From Rhodamnia argentea (taxonomy: Eukaryota; Streptophyta; Magnoliopsida; Myrtales; Myrtaceae), in assembly GCF_020921035.1 (NCBI RefSeq), contig NC_063150.1, forward strand, positions 30,241,826-30,305,825: DNA of 64,000 bases, written 5' to 3'. The position numbers and the translations under genes were made by a program. The notes beneath the pieces are model-generated. The model had not been told where the DNA came from. It saw nothing but the letters and a program-made list of their open reading frames with translations, and did no database searches. Below are positions 11,935 through 24,059 of the stretch, in pieces; the stretch's first letter is position 1; the number at the start of each line of letters is the position of its first letter.

Positions 11935-14781
11935 TCATCTCGTCACCCTATCCTGGATGACATTATAGGAATCGAGGCTGAGATCATGTTTCTCCCAGCG
12001 ATCCCCTTTCTGCCAGAAGAAGCGAACTTCTGGGTTACGTCCCATCACCTCCTCGTAGCACTCTTGCAGAATACCCTCCCTCGGTCTGCTTCTGCTGTTC
12101 GGATAGAACGCAAGAGCAAATTCTTCTGGCATCTCAACGAATTCGAGCTCCTCGAGGTTCGCGAGGCCGCGGATGACAACCAGTAACGATTGCCAGTCCA
12201 AGTGCCTGCATCCGGCAATGCGGAGAAACTGTAGGCAAGGCATTGCCCGACCATTCATCGACACAAATCTCAGGTTTTCCAGACAGTCGAGGGCTAATTC
12301 CTTGAGCTTTGGGAACCCTCCATCTCCAAAAACCAATGTTTCCCCATCAAAGGCATTATGTAGATAAAGATCCACCAGATTGGGCAAATTCTGGAGAGCA
12401 ATTAGGGGGCTCGATTTCAATCTGCTCCATCCCAAACGCAATCTGGTCAGTTTGTTCAGCAGAGGAAGCCATTGAGGCACCTTCTTTAGACATCCTTCGA
12501 TACATAGAGACCGAAGGAACAGGGGAGGTGAAGATAGAAGACCCAAATCAATAACTTCAGACTCACTTTCTGCAATCACATCTAGCGATCGAAGCTTGGT
12601 CATCTTCTCGAGGGAGTGGCATAGTTCCTTTGCATCGTCTGTCTTCAACTCCGTTACGCCCAGCCTCGTTAGCTGACTTAGCTCTCCCAGCTCTTGCATA
12701 ATATTCTTGCTCCGACCACCTCCAGCTTTCACATAGCACAGTTTTTGCAGTGATTTTAGCGCTCCCACGCCCTCGGGAGCCGAAATTCCCTTTCTAGGAC
12801 CGAGGGGTTGAGGAATTGTGAACTCTGAATCACGGTACACCACTAGATACTGTAATTTCTTGAGCTTGGTTATCTCCACAGGCAGCTCAGAGACCAACGT
12901 CTGCTTAAGATCCAGAGTCTCCAGATTTTGCAGTTTCCCGATTGACCTAGGAATGATGCTCACGTTGGTCCTTCTCAAACTTACATACTTCAAGTGGAAC
13001 AGAACTGGTATTTGTCGGGGGAACTTGTCAAGGGATGAGCCTCCCAGATCTAACACCTTCAGCAGCTTAGAGTTACTTGGGAAGAATTGCTCATCAGAGC
13101 TAGACGATTTCCCTAACTCAAAAATGAGCAGAGAGCGTAGGCGGGGGAGGCTTAGCTGGTTCAGTACGATGTTGCCGGTGTATTGGACTGACAGACGCCG
13201 CACTCTTTCGTGCAATTCTTTTCTCTGCTCAGATGCGAACGAAACAAAGTTTTCATCCCTTAACTTAGAAAGGATGCATTCACGCGTTAGGTCATGCACC
13301 CTACAATGCCTTAGCCTTCCGTCTGAACCTGTTTTTACATTTTGCACCAAACTCCTGTTTATAAGCTCCTTCAGGTATCTTTCAGCAACCTCCTCTTGTG
13401 TCATCCCTTCTCTTTCCTCAACAAATCCTTCTGCAATCCACAGACGGAAGAGTCTCCTACACTCAATCACATGATCCTCTGGGAATACTCCCAAGTACAA
13501 AAAGCAGCTTTTCAAGTTATAATGCAAGTCACTGTAGCTCAAGCTGAGAATTTTCCTGAAAATTTGCAACCTGTCATTGCTTTCTAGTTCTGCAGCAAGG
13601 CTGCCAGTAATCATCTCCCATTCCTGGACATCTTTTGCAAAGAGGAGACCACCAATTGCCACTATGGCAAGTGGTAAACCCTCACATTTTCTCAATATCT
13701 GTCGAGAAAAGTGTTCTAGGTGAGGAGGACAGGGTTCCCCACGGAAGGCTTTCTTGCAGAATAAGGACCGTGATTCTTCTGGAGATAAGGGCTTACGGGT
13801 ATAAACATTTGATGGGTTGGATGAGACAGTAGCAATGTCAGCTATGCGAGTGGTGATTATCATTCGGCTATGGAAACTGCTATTAGGATTAGGCATTGCA
13901 TGTTTTAAACCTTCTAGTGCTTCCAAGTTCCATACATCATCTAGAACAATGACGTACCTCTTTTGCTGCAGAAAGTCTTTCAGTGTCTGCTTGAGCCTCA
14001 TGCTATTCATGGATTCTAATCCTTGGGGGACCGGTTGCTGAACTTCTCCATGTAGTTGTGCAATTATGTCCCTCAAGATATTCTGAATATTGTAAGACTG
14101 TGAGACACTGATCCATGCATGGCTTTGAAAGTAGGCTTTTACTCGGTGATCGTCATAGACTCTTTTGGCCAGAGTGGTCTTCCCTGAACCCCCCATCCCT
14201 AAGATCGATATAACTTCAAGTCTGGGTTCTCCATCAACAAGCCATTTAATAAGCTTTTCTCTCGGCTCGTCAATCCCCACCAGTTCACCTTCCTCGACAA
14301 GAAAAGCGTCCTCCCTGAGATCGTGCCAAGAGGTGCCTCTGGTGGATGCGCTTGCCCTTTCCTCTGTGCAATATGACTTGAAATGGTATTGCTGATGCCC
14401 TTCGGCAATGCTCCTGACTCTTGACTTGATATCAGCTATATTGGAGGAGATATGATGGCGTGCTTTCAAGTTCTTTATAGATGAATTGATCTTGTGACAG
14501 CACCTCATGAACCCATGTCCGTGATCTCTTGCCAAGTTGAGCATGAATTCATCCAGAATATCCTCCACATCGTATGCAACATCTCTGACCTGTTTCACCC
14601 ATACCTTCAACTCAGGGTCATCTTCTTGCGACGACTCGGCACTTGCCAAGAAGGCCTTCATGCGCTCAAATTCATCTCTGATGAGTACAATTTCTCCACG
14701 TACCCCTTTCAATAGTTTCACCTCTTTCTCGACCAACATAGAAAGCTTCTCAAGCAAACATGACACCACGGATTCTGCCAT
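11935..14781 (-). CDS. NLR1: RPM1-type CC-NB-ARC-LRR immune receptor
   Basis: Predicted intracellular immune receptor of the coiled-coil NLR class, closest in style to RPM1. It is a single uninterrupted 948-residue frame, normal length for the family. An Rx-type coiled coil covers about residues 1-130, with the EDVID-type motif YDVEDILDEF at 70-79. The NB-ARC follows: P-loop GMGGSGKTT (195-203), kinase-2 VIVLDDVW (277-284), RNBS-B MIITTR (307-312), GLPLAI (368-373), RNBS-D CFLYLGVFPED (426-436) and the MHD motif as VHD (495-497). Leucine-rich repeats run from about 540 to the end. The start ATG (MAES...) is shared by all paralogues here. There is no signal peptide or membrane segment, so it should act in the cytosol or at the membrane face. 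It is the most diverged of the three intact copies. Effector recognised: unknown. Confidence 0.95.
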   Translation of the reverse strand: MAESVVSCLLEKLSMLVEKEVKLLKGVRGEIVLIRDEFERMKAFLASAESSQEDDPELKVWVKQVRDVAYDVEDILDEFMLNLARDHGHGFMRCCHKINSSIKNLKARHHISSNIADIKSRVRSIAEGHQQYHFKSYCTEERASASTRGTSWHDLREDAFLVEEGELVGIDEPREKLIKWLVDGEPRLEVISILGMGGSGKTTLAKRVYDDHRVKAYFQSHAWISVSQSYNIQNILRDIIAQLHGEVQQPVPQGLESMNSMRLKQTLKDFLQQKRYVIVLDDVWNLEALEGLKHAMPNPNSSFHSRMIITTRIADIATVSSNPSNVYTRKPLSPEESRSLFCKKAFRGEPCPPHLEHFSRQILRKCEGLPLAIVAIGGLLFAKDVQEWEMITGSLAAELESNDRLQIFRKILSLSYSDLHYNLKSCFLYLGVFPEDHVIECRRLFRLWIAEGFVEEREGMTQEEVAERYLKELINRSLVQNVKTGSDGRLRHCRVHDLTRECILSKLRDENFVSFASEQRKELHERVRRLSVQYTGNIVLNQLSLPRLRSLLIFELGKSSSSDEQFFPSNSKLLKVLDLGGSSLDKFPRQIPVLFHLKYVSLRRTNVSIIPRSIGKLQNLETLDLKQTLVSELPVEITKLKKLQYLVVYRDSEFTIPQPLGPRKGISAPEGVGALKSLQKLCYVKAGGGRSKNIMQELGELSQLTRLGVTELKTDDAKELCHSLEKMTKLRSLDVIAESESEVIDLGLLSSPPLFLRSLCIEGCLKKVPQWLPLLNKLTRLRLGWSRLKSSPLIALQNLPNLVDLYLHNAFDGETLVFGDGGFPKLKELALDCLENLRFVSMNGRAMPCLQFLRIAGCRHLDWQSLLVVIRGLANLEELEFVEMPEEFALAFYPNSRSRPREGILQECYEEVMGRNPEVRFFWQKGDRWEKHDLSLDSYNVIQDRVTR

Positions 14782-15169
14782 TTCTCTTGCTCACTGAACT
14801 CACGAGATCAAAACTCAGACAAGAAGGAAACAGGGTATAGCAGTTGGCTGGTACTGTCTGAGACCATAAGAAAGCACCCTTTGAATGAACATCCACATAG
14901 GCTTTGAGTTCGTCTATTAGGCATCAATATGACGCATCCAATATGGTTATTCCATACTTGATAGCGAAGCAAACTGCCAAGCAAAGCATTTGAAGAAAGG
15001 GCCCTAAACTAAAGGAATTGGAGCTTCCTTTGGTTTGCTCTTCGGGGTAAGGAATATAGGCTAGCTTTACCCCAGTGGCAGATTTTTATCTTGCATTGTT
15101 CCATTGATAGTTCCTGCCAACGACAGCATTTGTCCTTCATGGTCAAGTCACAAGCCAGTCAGCATTTGT
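14782..15169. promoter_or_regulatory. NLR1 upstream region
   Basis: Upstream sequence of NLR1 on the minus strand. It matches the NLR3 upstream region (28539-28915) almost base for base over 350 bases, so it is likely the ancestral promoter and 5' UTR region of these genes. No convincing TATA box was seen. The match ends abruptly at about 15174, where NLR2 pseudogene sequence begins. Confidence 0.5.
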
Positions 15170-18100
15170 CTTTCTTCAGGTCCGTTACACCCAGCCTCCT
15201 TAGTTGATTTAGCTCTCCCAGCTCTTGCATTGCATTCTTGCTCCGACCACCTCCAGATTTCACATAGCACAGTTTTTGCAGTGATTTTAGCGCTCCCATG
15301 TCCTCGCCGAAAATCCCTTTCTAGGACCGAAGGGTAGAGGAGATGCGAGCTCTGAATCACACCAACAGATTCTGTAATTTCGTGAGCTTGGTTATCTCCA
15401 CAGGCAGCTCAGAGACCAACGTCTGCTTAAGATCCAGAGTCTCCAGATTTTGGAGTTAAGGGATGATCCGCACTTGCGTCCCTCTCAAACTTAGATACTT
15501 CAAGTGGCACAGAACCGGCATTTGTTGGGGGAACTTGTGAAGGGATGAGCCTGTCAGATCTAGCACCCTCAGCAGCTTAGAGCCACTTGGGACGAATTGC
15601 TCATCTGAGCTAGACGATTTCCCTAACACAAAAACGAGCAGAGAGCATAGGCTGGGAAGGCTTAGCTGGTTTAGTGCGTTGTTGCAGGTGTATTGGACTG
15701 ACAGATGCCGGACTCTTTCTTGCAATTCTTTTTTCTGCTCAGATGCAAACGAAACGAAGTTTTCATCCCTTAACTTAGAAAGGATACTTTCACGCATTAG
15801 GTCATGTATCCTGCAACGTCTTAGCCTTCCGTGTAAAATTGTCTCTGCAATTTGCACCGAACTCCTGTTTATAAGCACCTTCAGGAATCTTTCAGCAACC
15901 TCCTCTTGTGTCATCCCTTCTCTTTCCTCAACAAATCCTTCTGCAATCCACAGACGGATGAGTCTACTACACTCAATCACATGATCCTCTGGAAATACTC
16001 CCAAGTACAAAAAGCAGCTTTTCAAGTTATCATGCAAATCATTGTAGCTCAAGCTGAGAATTCTCCCGAAAATTTGCATCCTGTCATCGCTTTCTAGTTC
16101 TGCAGCAAGGCTGCGAGTAATCATCTCCCATTCTTGGACATCTTTTGCAAAGAGAAGACCACCAATTGCCACTATGGCAAGCGGTAAACCCTCGCATTCT
16201 TTTAAAATCTGCCGAGAAAGGTGTTCTAGGTGAGGAGGACAGGGTTTCCCACGGAACACTTTCTTGTAGAATGAGGACCATGATTCATCTGGAGATAAGG
16301 GCTTACGAGAATAAACTTTTGATGGGTGGGATGAGACAGTAGCAATGTCAGCTTTGCGAGTAGTGATTATTATTCGGCTACAGAAGCTGTTATTAGGCAA
16401 TGCATTTTTCATACCTTCTAGTGCTTCCAGGTTCCATACATCATCTAGAACAACGACGTACCTTCTTTGCTGCAGAAAGTCTTTCAGTATCTGCTTGAGC
16501 CTTATTGTCACGACCCGACTCTCGAGTACGCGGCATCCCTACCAAAACGCCTCTGGTCATAAAAGATAACACCCCAGGTGCGTTATTGACCATCCATACT
16601 ATAGCGCACATGCGGAAACGCGAATTCTCCCAAATCAAGAATAACAGCGGGGATAGAAATAAAGTCAACAACATCAGTCATATATAAGAACAACTGTCAA
16701 TACAGTACTAAAAACAGATGATCATTAACCCTATCGAGCTATAGTTACATATATAACCCGATTCTTCGGGGCGGCTTTCTAAGACCAACAAAAAGGTATA
16801 AGGTCGGGTAGGGTTAAATTCTCATCTACTCCCAACATCTACATCAGTACCTATCCAAAAGCCTACGAACCCTTGAAGTCATGGCGAAGGGTCGCCGCAT
16901 CACTGTGGACCCGAAATGGTTAACACGGGGTGAGATAAAAATCTCCGTGAGTCAACGCCTAAGCCCGGCTAAGGCGTTGATTCGTCTAGAGAGTCCTAAC
17001 AGTCAATCACATATAGTATATATTTATTCCAATCACATGCGGCTTACCCGATTGAAATCACGCATTATGCAATATTGGACATAATATACCACACATATCA
17101 ATCATGATTGTCACTTCAATCACACACGCAGACACCACACGTGGTCCGATTATTAATGACCATCCGGCCCAATTGCACACGACCGGTGTGACTTTACACT
17201 ACGACCGACGGTGTCTACTGGCGGGACTAGGCTTCGTCCCTTACTTCCGGCGACGGCATCTAATAGCCCGTGTGACTCGTACGACCGGCACGACACGGCA
17301 CTATCGGGAATTCCCGTAGGAGCTTCGTTCCGTCACAAGTTGCGACCGGCATCCGTCAATCCGTGTGATCCGTACGATCGGCACGGCACGAATTGACGTG
17401 CATCCGACAAGTGGTATGATTCCGCACGAGCGGCACGGTACTAACTTGACAGGAGTAATCCATCGTGTGACCACTCAAGCACACTCAACAAATACCCAGT
17501 TTATGATCCGCATTTAGTCAAATGCTCACACGATATGTTCACACAACAAAACTCTTGAGTAATCACACAAATGCATATGTTGTACATGCGACCTCGCATC
17601 CATAAATCAAGTGATCGAACTCAACCAATCAATTAATTTGACTAGCCATCTACCAAGGCATCTCATCAATTAATTCATATAAATCATAATCGAGCGTAGA
17701 AAAGTAATTCAATGGCAAACGATCAATCCAATCATACGTAATTAAATTCGGATCATCCATCGGTCATACGCTCATCCTTGACCTATTATTCGCTCGACGA
17801 TCAAACAAAGCCAATCAATTAATCGTTTATTCCGTCCAAACTAGCCTCAATCAAATTAATCCAATTAATTAGGGCCATTTAACCTAAACCGAGTCTCTAA
17901 CCTAAATCGGCCCTAATTAATCTACCAAAATACCCTAATAATCTAATTAAACTAATCCAAACGTAATTAATAACTTAGCCAAGGATTAGAGGTCGACTCA
18001 CCGTTAATTGCACGAGGTTAAGCCAATGACGATCCTCCGAAAAATCCTTAGCGCGAACTTTGGGCTCGAACGGATCGCGAACCAAAATCCTCGAACTACG

Positions 18101-19626
18101 GGCCCAACTTTTGATTGAATGAGTCCACGGGTCTAATATAAAGCCCAATTTAACAACCCACAGAAGATTGGGCCGAGGCCCAACTCGCAGGCCCAATAAA
18201 CAGGCCCAACAGAACTAGCCCAGCCCCAAAACAGGGGAAACAGCAGCTGGCCGGGGCTAATTGGGCTCCTACGGTGGGCTACGGGCGGCGATCGGCTTCG
18301 GGATTGATGGTGGAGGTGCAAGGTGGTCGGGGGAAAGATGTTGGTGGCCGGTGGTGGCTCACGGTGGCCGGAGGTGGCGCCGGCAGCAGCAAACAGCAGC
18401 TGCAGCAGCAAAACAGAGCAGGGGAAACTGAAACAGGGGAGGAGGTCGGGGCTGTTCCGGGGGCTCTAGCGGCGGCGGGAGGTCGTGGGGCTGGTGGGGA
18501 TGGTTCGAGGGTGTGTCGGGGAGTTTATGGTGGCCGGAGGTGGGCGGAGAAGGGCGGCGTGACGGCGAATAGGGGCTGAGCACAGAACCGATTGTAACAG
18601 AAGTCAAAACAGGGCAGCAGAGAAGTCCGGCGGTTCTAATTATCCCGAACAAGGATTAATGGAATTTTCTAATTCTAAGACGCAATTACTCATTTAATCG
18701 GAATTTATTCCAATTCGAGTAACGGTCCCGGAAATTTCCGATTTCTAATTTCTTAACATCCAAACTTTGAGCATCAAATTAAAATTTTCTAGTCGTTCCA
18801 TAGACTAGATTTCACTATTTTCATTGCCCAAAATTTAGGGTGTTACACTTATGCTGTTCATGGGTTCTATTCCTTGAGGGACCGGTTGCTGAATTTCTCC
18901 ATGTAGTTGTGCAATTATGTCCCTCAAGATATTCTGAATATTATAAGTCTGTGGGACACTGATCCATGCGTGGCTTTGGAAGTAGGCTTTCACTTTGCGA
19001 TCGTCGTAGACTCATTTTGCCAAAGTGGTCTTCCCTGAACCCCCCATTGACACAACTTCAAGTCCGAGTTCTCCAACAACAAGCCACTTCATAAGCTCCT
19101 CTCTTGGCTTGTCAATCCCCACCAGTTCACCTTCCTCGACTTGAAAAGCATACTCCCTGAGATCGGGCCATGAGGTGCCTCTGGTGGATGCACTTGCACT
19201 TTGCTTTGGTAAATATGACTTGAAATGGTATCGCCGATGCCCTTCTCGTATGCTGCTGACTCTTGACTTGATATAAGCTATTTTGGAGGAAATATGATGG
19301 CGTGCTTTCAAGTTCTTTATGGATGACTTGATCTTGTGAAAGTACCTGATGAACCCATGTCCGTGATCTCTTGCCGAGTTGAGCGTGAATTCATGCAGAA
19401 TATCCTCTACAGCGTATGCAACATCTCTGACCTGTTTCACCCACACCTTCAACTCAGGGTCATCTTCTTGCGACGACTCGGCACTTGCGAAGAAGGCCTT
19501 CATGCGCTCAAATTCATCTCTGATGAGTTCTATTTATCAACGTACCCCTTTCAATAATAGTTTCACGTCTTTCTCAACGATCATAGCAAGCTTCTCAACC
19601 AAACAGGACACTGCGAATTCTGCCAT
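15170..19626 (-). pseudogene. NLR2: broken RPM1-type CC-NB-ARC-LRR gene, split by a solo LTR
   Basis: A paralogue of NLR1, 3 and 4 that no longer encodes a receptor. The N-terminal part (19626 down to 18848) starts MAEFAVSCLVEK and has the EDVID-type motif. It carries a TGA about 30 codons in (19537-19539), has lost three residues just before the P-loop (SMGGSGKTT in place of SILGMGGSGKTT), and has a stop just after KTTLAK. A 2.3-kb solo LTR (16506-18847) then splits the NB-ARC before the RLKQILKDF block. The other half (16505 down to 15170) keeps kinase-2 (VVVLDDVW), GLPLAI, CFLYLGVFPED and a diverged MHD motif reading IHD. It has a stop in the first LRRs (after RIIP), more lesions beyond, and lacks the last third of the LRR domain, where it ends at a rearrangement joint. 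Several independent lesions suggest old loss of function. Confidence 0.93.
16506..18847. mobile_element. Solo LTR of a Ty3-gypsy-type element inside NLR2
   Basis: The segment starts TGTCACGACCCGACTC and ends TTAGGGTGTTACA. A 5-bp target duplication CTTAT flanks it (16501-16505 and 18848-18852), and NLR2 coding sequence resumes on both sides. There is no internal coding region, so it is a solo LTR about 2.34 kb long. A GC-rich purine/pyrimidine-skewed patch lies at about 18250-18560. The start with TGTCACGACC and a CGCACATGCGGAA block near 16605 resemble the LTR fragment at 30632. Confidence 0.88.
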
Positions 19627-20934
19627 TTCTCTTCCTCACTGATCTCACGAGATCAAAACTTAGCGAAGAAGGAAATAGGTATGGCGGTTTGCAAGTACCT
19701 TCTGAACCAAAAGAAAGAATCCTTTAAATGAACGGCCAACTAGGCTTGAGCGCGTCTATTTGGCGAAGTATTCTCATGACTTCTGCACTTTGATGTTACA
19801 ACACTGATTAGGATACTAAGCAAACTGCCAAGTTGCCCGCTGCATTTCATTGGTCCCCAGGGGGGCAAATTTTCACATTGCACTGTTGCATTGAGGATTC
19901 CAGCCGACAAGTGGGACTTGGCAATTTGCTACTCCGTAACTGGTCTGCTCACAATCCACTCAGCAGTGGAAGCGGGCGAAGACAAACGCCTCTTGAACTT
20001 TGGCCAAAACGCACGGTGGAATTCTTCTTTGTTAACGCCATTGCCTTACTTGCAACTGCAGAAAACGCCTTGCGGATGAACGATTGATCCTGAACTGAGG
20101 CATAGTGACCGATCCCTGAACCCTTGCCGCCCTGCTCCGCCTAGGTACCCCAAAATCCACGTAATCACGGTTTGCAGATGGTGGAGGATGACGAACCTGA
20201 GATGAGAAATGGATAAAGTACATAAGTTCTAATGATCTGACCCATGTCCATGCTGTCGGTTGTCCAGTTTGAAGAAGTGTTTGAACAGTTTTGTAGTTAG
20301 CATGTATCTCCTCCTAAATAATTAAAATCAGCTATTAAATGTTATACTTCGATCCGACATAGTGACCAATTTAAGTCACCCCATAACCCTGGGAAATTGG
20401 AGAAATTTCACGTATATTGCATTCCGGGGGCACTCTAGTTTACAAGGAGGACAATAATGCTCACCGCGGCATGAGCCCGGTGCCTGCACTCTCCGGATCC
20501 ATCTGCACCACTAAACTTGTGCATCGCAATGAATTTCACACGATGCCTGCCAAGTATGATAGTCCGGAAGGTCACAAGGCATATACACTCGATCCATACA
20601 ACAATTTCTGCATCTCGCTGCGACATATGCTTGGAAGGGATGTCTGAATTATCTAAAATTGGTAATTAACCTAGAGATGATAGTTACTCATTTGCAAGGA
20701 GTTACGTAGCTGAAATATTGTCAAAATAACGAGGTTTAATTTTTTTTTTTGCAATGATCATATGTTTAAAAATCAATTACCTAAATCAGATTATCCTCTT
20801 AACAGACATTTTGATGACTTAATCATCACAATGAATAATCTTAATTGATTGAAGCGTGCCCTCATGTAAAAATTTCAACAATGCATGTGAATAATCTTTC
20901 ACAGACAAATATTCTGTCTAGGCCATCCATTTTT
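19627..20934. other. NLR2 upstream region, no gene
   Basis: This stretch lies upstream of the NLR2 start. Parts align by eye with the NLR3 upstream region: about 20210-20300 with 29165-29255, and about 20800-20930 with 29390-29510 (shared GAATAATCTTTCACAGA). A short stretch near 19938-19975 also resembles 42710-42745 upstream of NLR4. No intact gene was seen. Confidence 0.5.
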
Positions 20935-21109
20935 GGGTTAATATCACGAAAAACCTCAAATACCCGTGGCAAATTTATTCCAAATTATTTTTATGACCAC
21001 GAAAAACTCCAAACCGTTACACCTGTAATAAATTTACATTCCGTTAGTTTCCATTAAATTTTACCATCAAATTATTGAGTTTGATGGCACGTAACAATTG
21101 ACGGGGTGT

Positions 21110-21195
21110 GTCCCCCGAGGAATAGTCGTGCTCTACCACCGGTTTGAGCCATAGCTCGCCGGCCGCGCGGACATCTCGGTTATAAAAAAAAAAAA
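21110..21195 (+). mobile_element. Short SINE-like insertion with poly(A) tail
   Basis: An insert of about 86 bp ends in a run of about 14 A. The 14-bp flanking repeats AATTGACGGGGTGT (21096-21109) and AATTGACGAGGTGT (21196-21209) differ by one base, as expected of a non-LTR target duplication. GGTTTGAGCC inside it resembles a pol III B-box. It is probably a 5'-truncated tRNA-derived SINE, nested in the MITE. Confidence 0.6.
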
Positions 21196-21378
21196 AATTG
21201 ACGAGGTGTATCGGTTTGAGATTTTTACTATGTGTTTGTCATATGTTTATCGGTTTGGAATTTTTCGTGATATTAACCCAATTTAACGGAAACGAATGGG
21301 GGTAAATTCATCACATGTATCGGTTTGGAGTTTTTGATAGTAAAAAAATATTTTGGAGTAAATTTATCACATGTGTAC

Positions 21379-23880
21379 TGTCACGATCTAAAAAATTAAT
21401 TTAGGTTAATGGATTATTAGGTTAATTAGATGAATTAACTAACCTAATACGGACTCTCCCAAGCCCTACCAATTCGCAACTTAGGTTTGATTTTTTTTCA
21501 TTTGTAGGAGCCGCCACTAATCTTTTTTGGTAGGTAGATTAGATACCTAAATAAAGTATGGGAGAATACTTTATTTTCTGCTAACCAGAGATTTAGGGTT
21601 CGGGGACTTGATTATGTTAATTTTTAATTAACACCCTTTCGGTACCGGATTTCATGAAAATGCCTTTTCTTGATTGATGATGTGAATTGAATGTTTTTTT
21701 TTTTTGTTTCCCTTTTATTATTATTTTTTTTCGAATTTCTTTTAAGCTTGAATTTGAACAAAGTTAAACAAAAATGCCCATAATATACCTTAATTTCCGA
21801 ATTTTCCGATAAATCTTCTCATTCCCGAAGATTCGGGCTAGAGCGAGATTTCATCTGCTATATTTTCGAGGATTCAAGCTAATATGCAAATAATGGTATA
21901 AGATGTCATCATCCCTTCTCGCCAAAGGGCAGAATACAAAATCTTATACTAAATTGCCGTCCCATCCCATAAGATCATGGTTAAGGCTTGCAATTTAATA
22001 TTCTGAAGGGTCGGGCACAAGGGAGCATATATTATGGGCTGTTTTTATTTAAAGATGTGCAAATATTTATTGAATTTTCGAAAATCCCTACAAGATTTCG
22101 AAATTTTCAAGGAGATGAGCTTCTATCCACGTAGGATTGATATCTTTTAAAATGGGAAAGATTATCTCTTAGGATTTTCAAGATAATCGAGATAACTTCC
22201 AAATTTAAAGATTTCTTCAATATTTTCGAAAATTTTGATTAGGCCATGAGATATTGTTCTAATATTTCGAAAATATGTCGATATCGGATTACCTCAAAAT
22301 CCATCACCGGAAGATATGTAAAACATCCAAGAAGATAAGCATCATATCTCAAGATTCACTCAGAAATTTCGAACATACAAGATTTGGCGACAAAATTGTT
22401 CAAGGATATGCTCATAGTGATCTAGAAATATATATGCTCAATATCCCCAAGATATATTTCAAGTTCAGAAATTAAAATTGAGCAACATAACTTATCCGAA
22501 AAAATCAATTTCCATATTCATCAACAATTTGTTCACATCCAAGGAGTGCAAACAATCTCCAGAATATATCGAGATAAGGATATTACCTATTAGGAAATAA
22601 AATTTCCTAATTTAGAATTTTTTATTCTGAAAGCATGTCGAATGAATCCAATTAAAATCCAACTTTTGAAACTTGTGATAAAATTAGGGTTTTGATATTT
22701 CGATCATACAAAATAATTGCTTCTTGAATTCCCAAAAAAACTGCGTTTTAGTCCAAAGACAACAGCAATTCAACGTGGAATTCATGCAAAATCTGTGTAG
22801 AAATAGTCAAGAAACTTACCTTTATGCTCCCCCAAAAATCTGCATGGTTAGAGATCATAAAACACATCAAAAACGGACTTGATTCAGACAAAACAACATG
22901 CAAAATAGCGCGAAACAGCATGCAAACCAGCGTGAAACAGCATTGAAAACAGCGCGAAACAGCATTGAAACGGTGGCAAAACAACTTGCTTTTCAACTCA
23001 AAAAGTCATCAAGTAGGACTGCAAAAATATAGGGAGATTACCTTGAATCGAGCCCGTAAATCTGTACTTCAAAAGCAACGAATTCGCCTGAAAATCGTCT
23101 CTAAATGGTGCTGTTTTTCACTCCAAACAGCAGTAGAATAGCCTCCTAAGATCAGCAAAATCGTTTCCTGGATAGCAACTCGAACCCTCCAGAAATTGTG
23201 ATTCTTCTGCCGAAGGAGCTTTTGCCGCCGAAGGAGCTTTTGCCGAGAACCTGTTTCTTTTTCCCCTCAACTCTCACGTGAATACTCTAAATTTTCTGAA
23301 CGTGTCAATTCTCCTCCCCCCTTAACCCTAGGCATAATTGTGTATTTATAGAACAAAGGGTTGCGCACAAGCGTAGGGTTTACCGACGACCGTTCGATTC
23401 ATAAACTTTATTAGATATCGATCGTCGGATTAAAAATTCTGACTTTTAAGGAGTCATATTTATTAAAAATAACTAGAATTTTCGTTCAAATGAGGACTCC
23501 CACAAGTTGGACCAAAATCCTAGGCTTTTGTGGGCTCATTTTATCATTCCGAACCCAATTGGACCTTAACTAATCAATTATATAATTAATTTAGGCCTTT
23601 TTGCAATTTTAAGAGCTCAAACGGGCTGTTTTAAGTCCAAAATTATGATGAAAAATTCGGCATCCCCTCGGGGCCTTATTCGAAATTTGCAAACTAGTAT
23701 GGTCCAGCCGCCTATCAAATTAAGCTCAATTGACCCGACATCCGACCCTAAATGCCATAACATGCTTTTGACTGACGGAAAATAAATGTGCTATGCATGA
23801 TAAAATTATTTTTGTGAGAACCATTATTAATTCTCATTTTTATGAAATGATAAATGAAAATTAAAATTTAGGTGTTAACA
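21379..23880. mobile_element. Solo LTR, same family as 4216-6822
   Basis: The segment starts TGTCACGATCT and ends TTAGGTGTTAACA. A perfect 5-bp target duplication TGTAC lies at 21374-21378 and 23881-23885. The first 300 bases and the last 80 bases match the LTR at 4216-6822. There is no internal region, so the element was reduced to a solo LTR of about 2.5 kb. It sits inside the MITE at 20935-23920 and is thus younger than it. Confidence 0.88.
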
Positions 23881-24059
23881 TGTACTAGTTTGAGATTTTT
23901 TGCTGTATTAATCCTATAATTTTTTACATAAAGTAGTATTGCGAAGGCACTGTTTAGTCCCTTAAGATCATTTGTTTTTCCACTTAATTTCCTCCATGTT
24001 CCTTGTCGACATGCTACAATAAGTACAAATATTAAGTAAGAGACAACATAGCATATGAG

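Larger units (their letters stand above)
20935..23920. repeat. Foldback MITE interrupted by a SINE and a solo LTR
   Basis: The left end reads TGGGTTAATATCACGAAAAA. An internal inverted copy lies at 21263-21289 (TTTTTCGTGATATTAACCCA). The right end near 23885-23918 reads TTTGAGATTTTTTGCTGTAT then TAATCC, again an inverted match to the left end. Without its two inserts the element would be about 400 bp. Compared with the NLR3 flank, the sequence left of 20930 joins the sequence right of 23925 (at about 29515-29560), so this whole block arrived after the units were duplicated. Confidence 0.6.

Noticed and set aside
13342-13587. A plus-strand frame of 81 codons opposite NLR1 that recurs opposite NLR2, NLR3 and NLR4 (15852, 27105, 40899)
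   Set aside because: It is the antisense shadow of the conserved NB-ARC end. Its conservation follows from the sense strand, and it has no start context or homology of its own.
18274-18652. Gly- and Pro-rich frames on both strands in a GC-rich patch
   Set aside because: They lie inside the solo LTR at 16506-18847 and are low-complexity frames, not genes.
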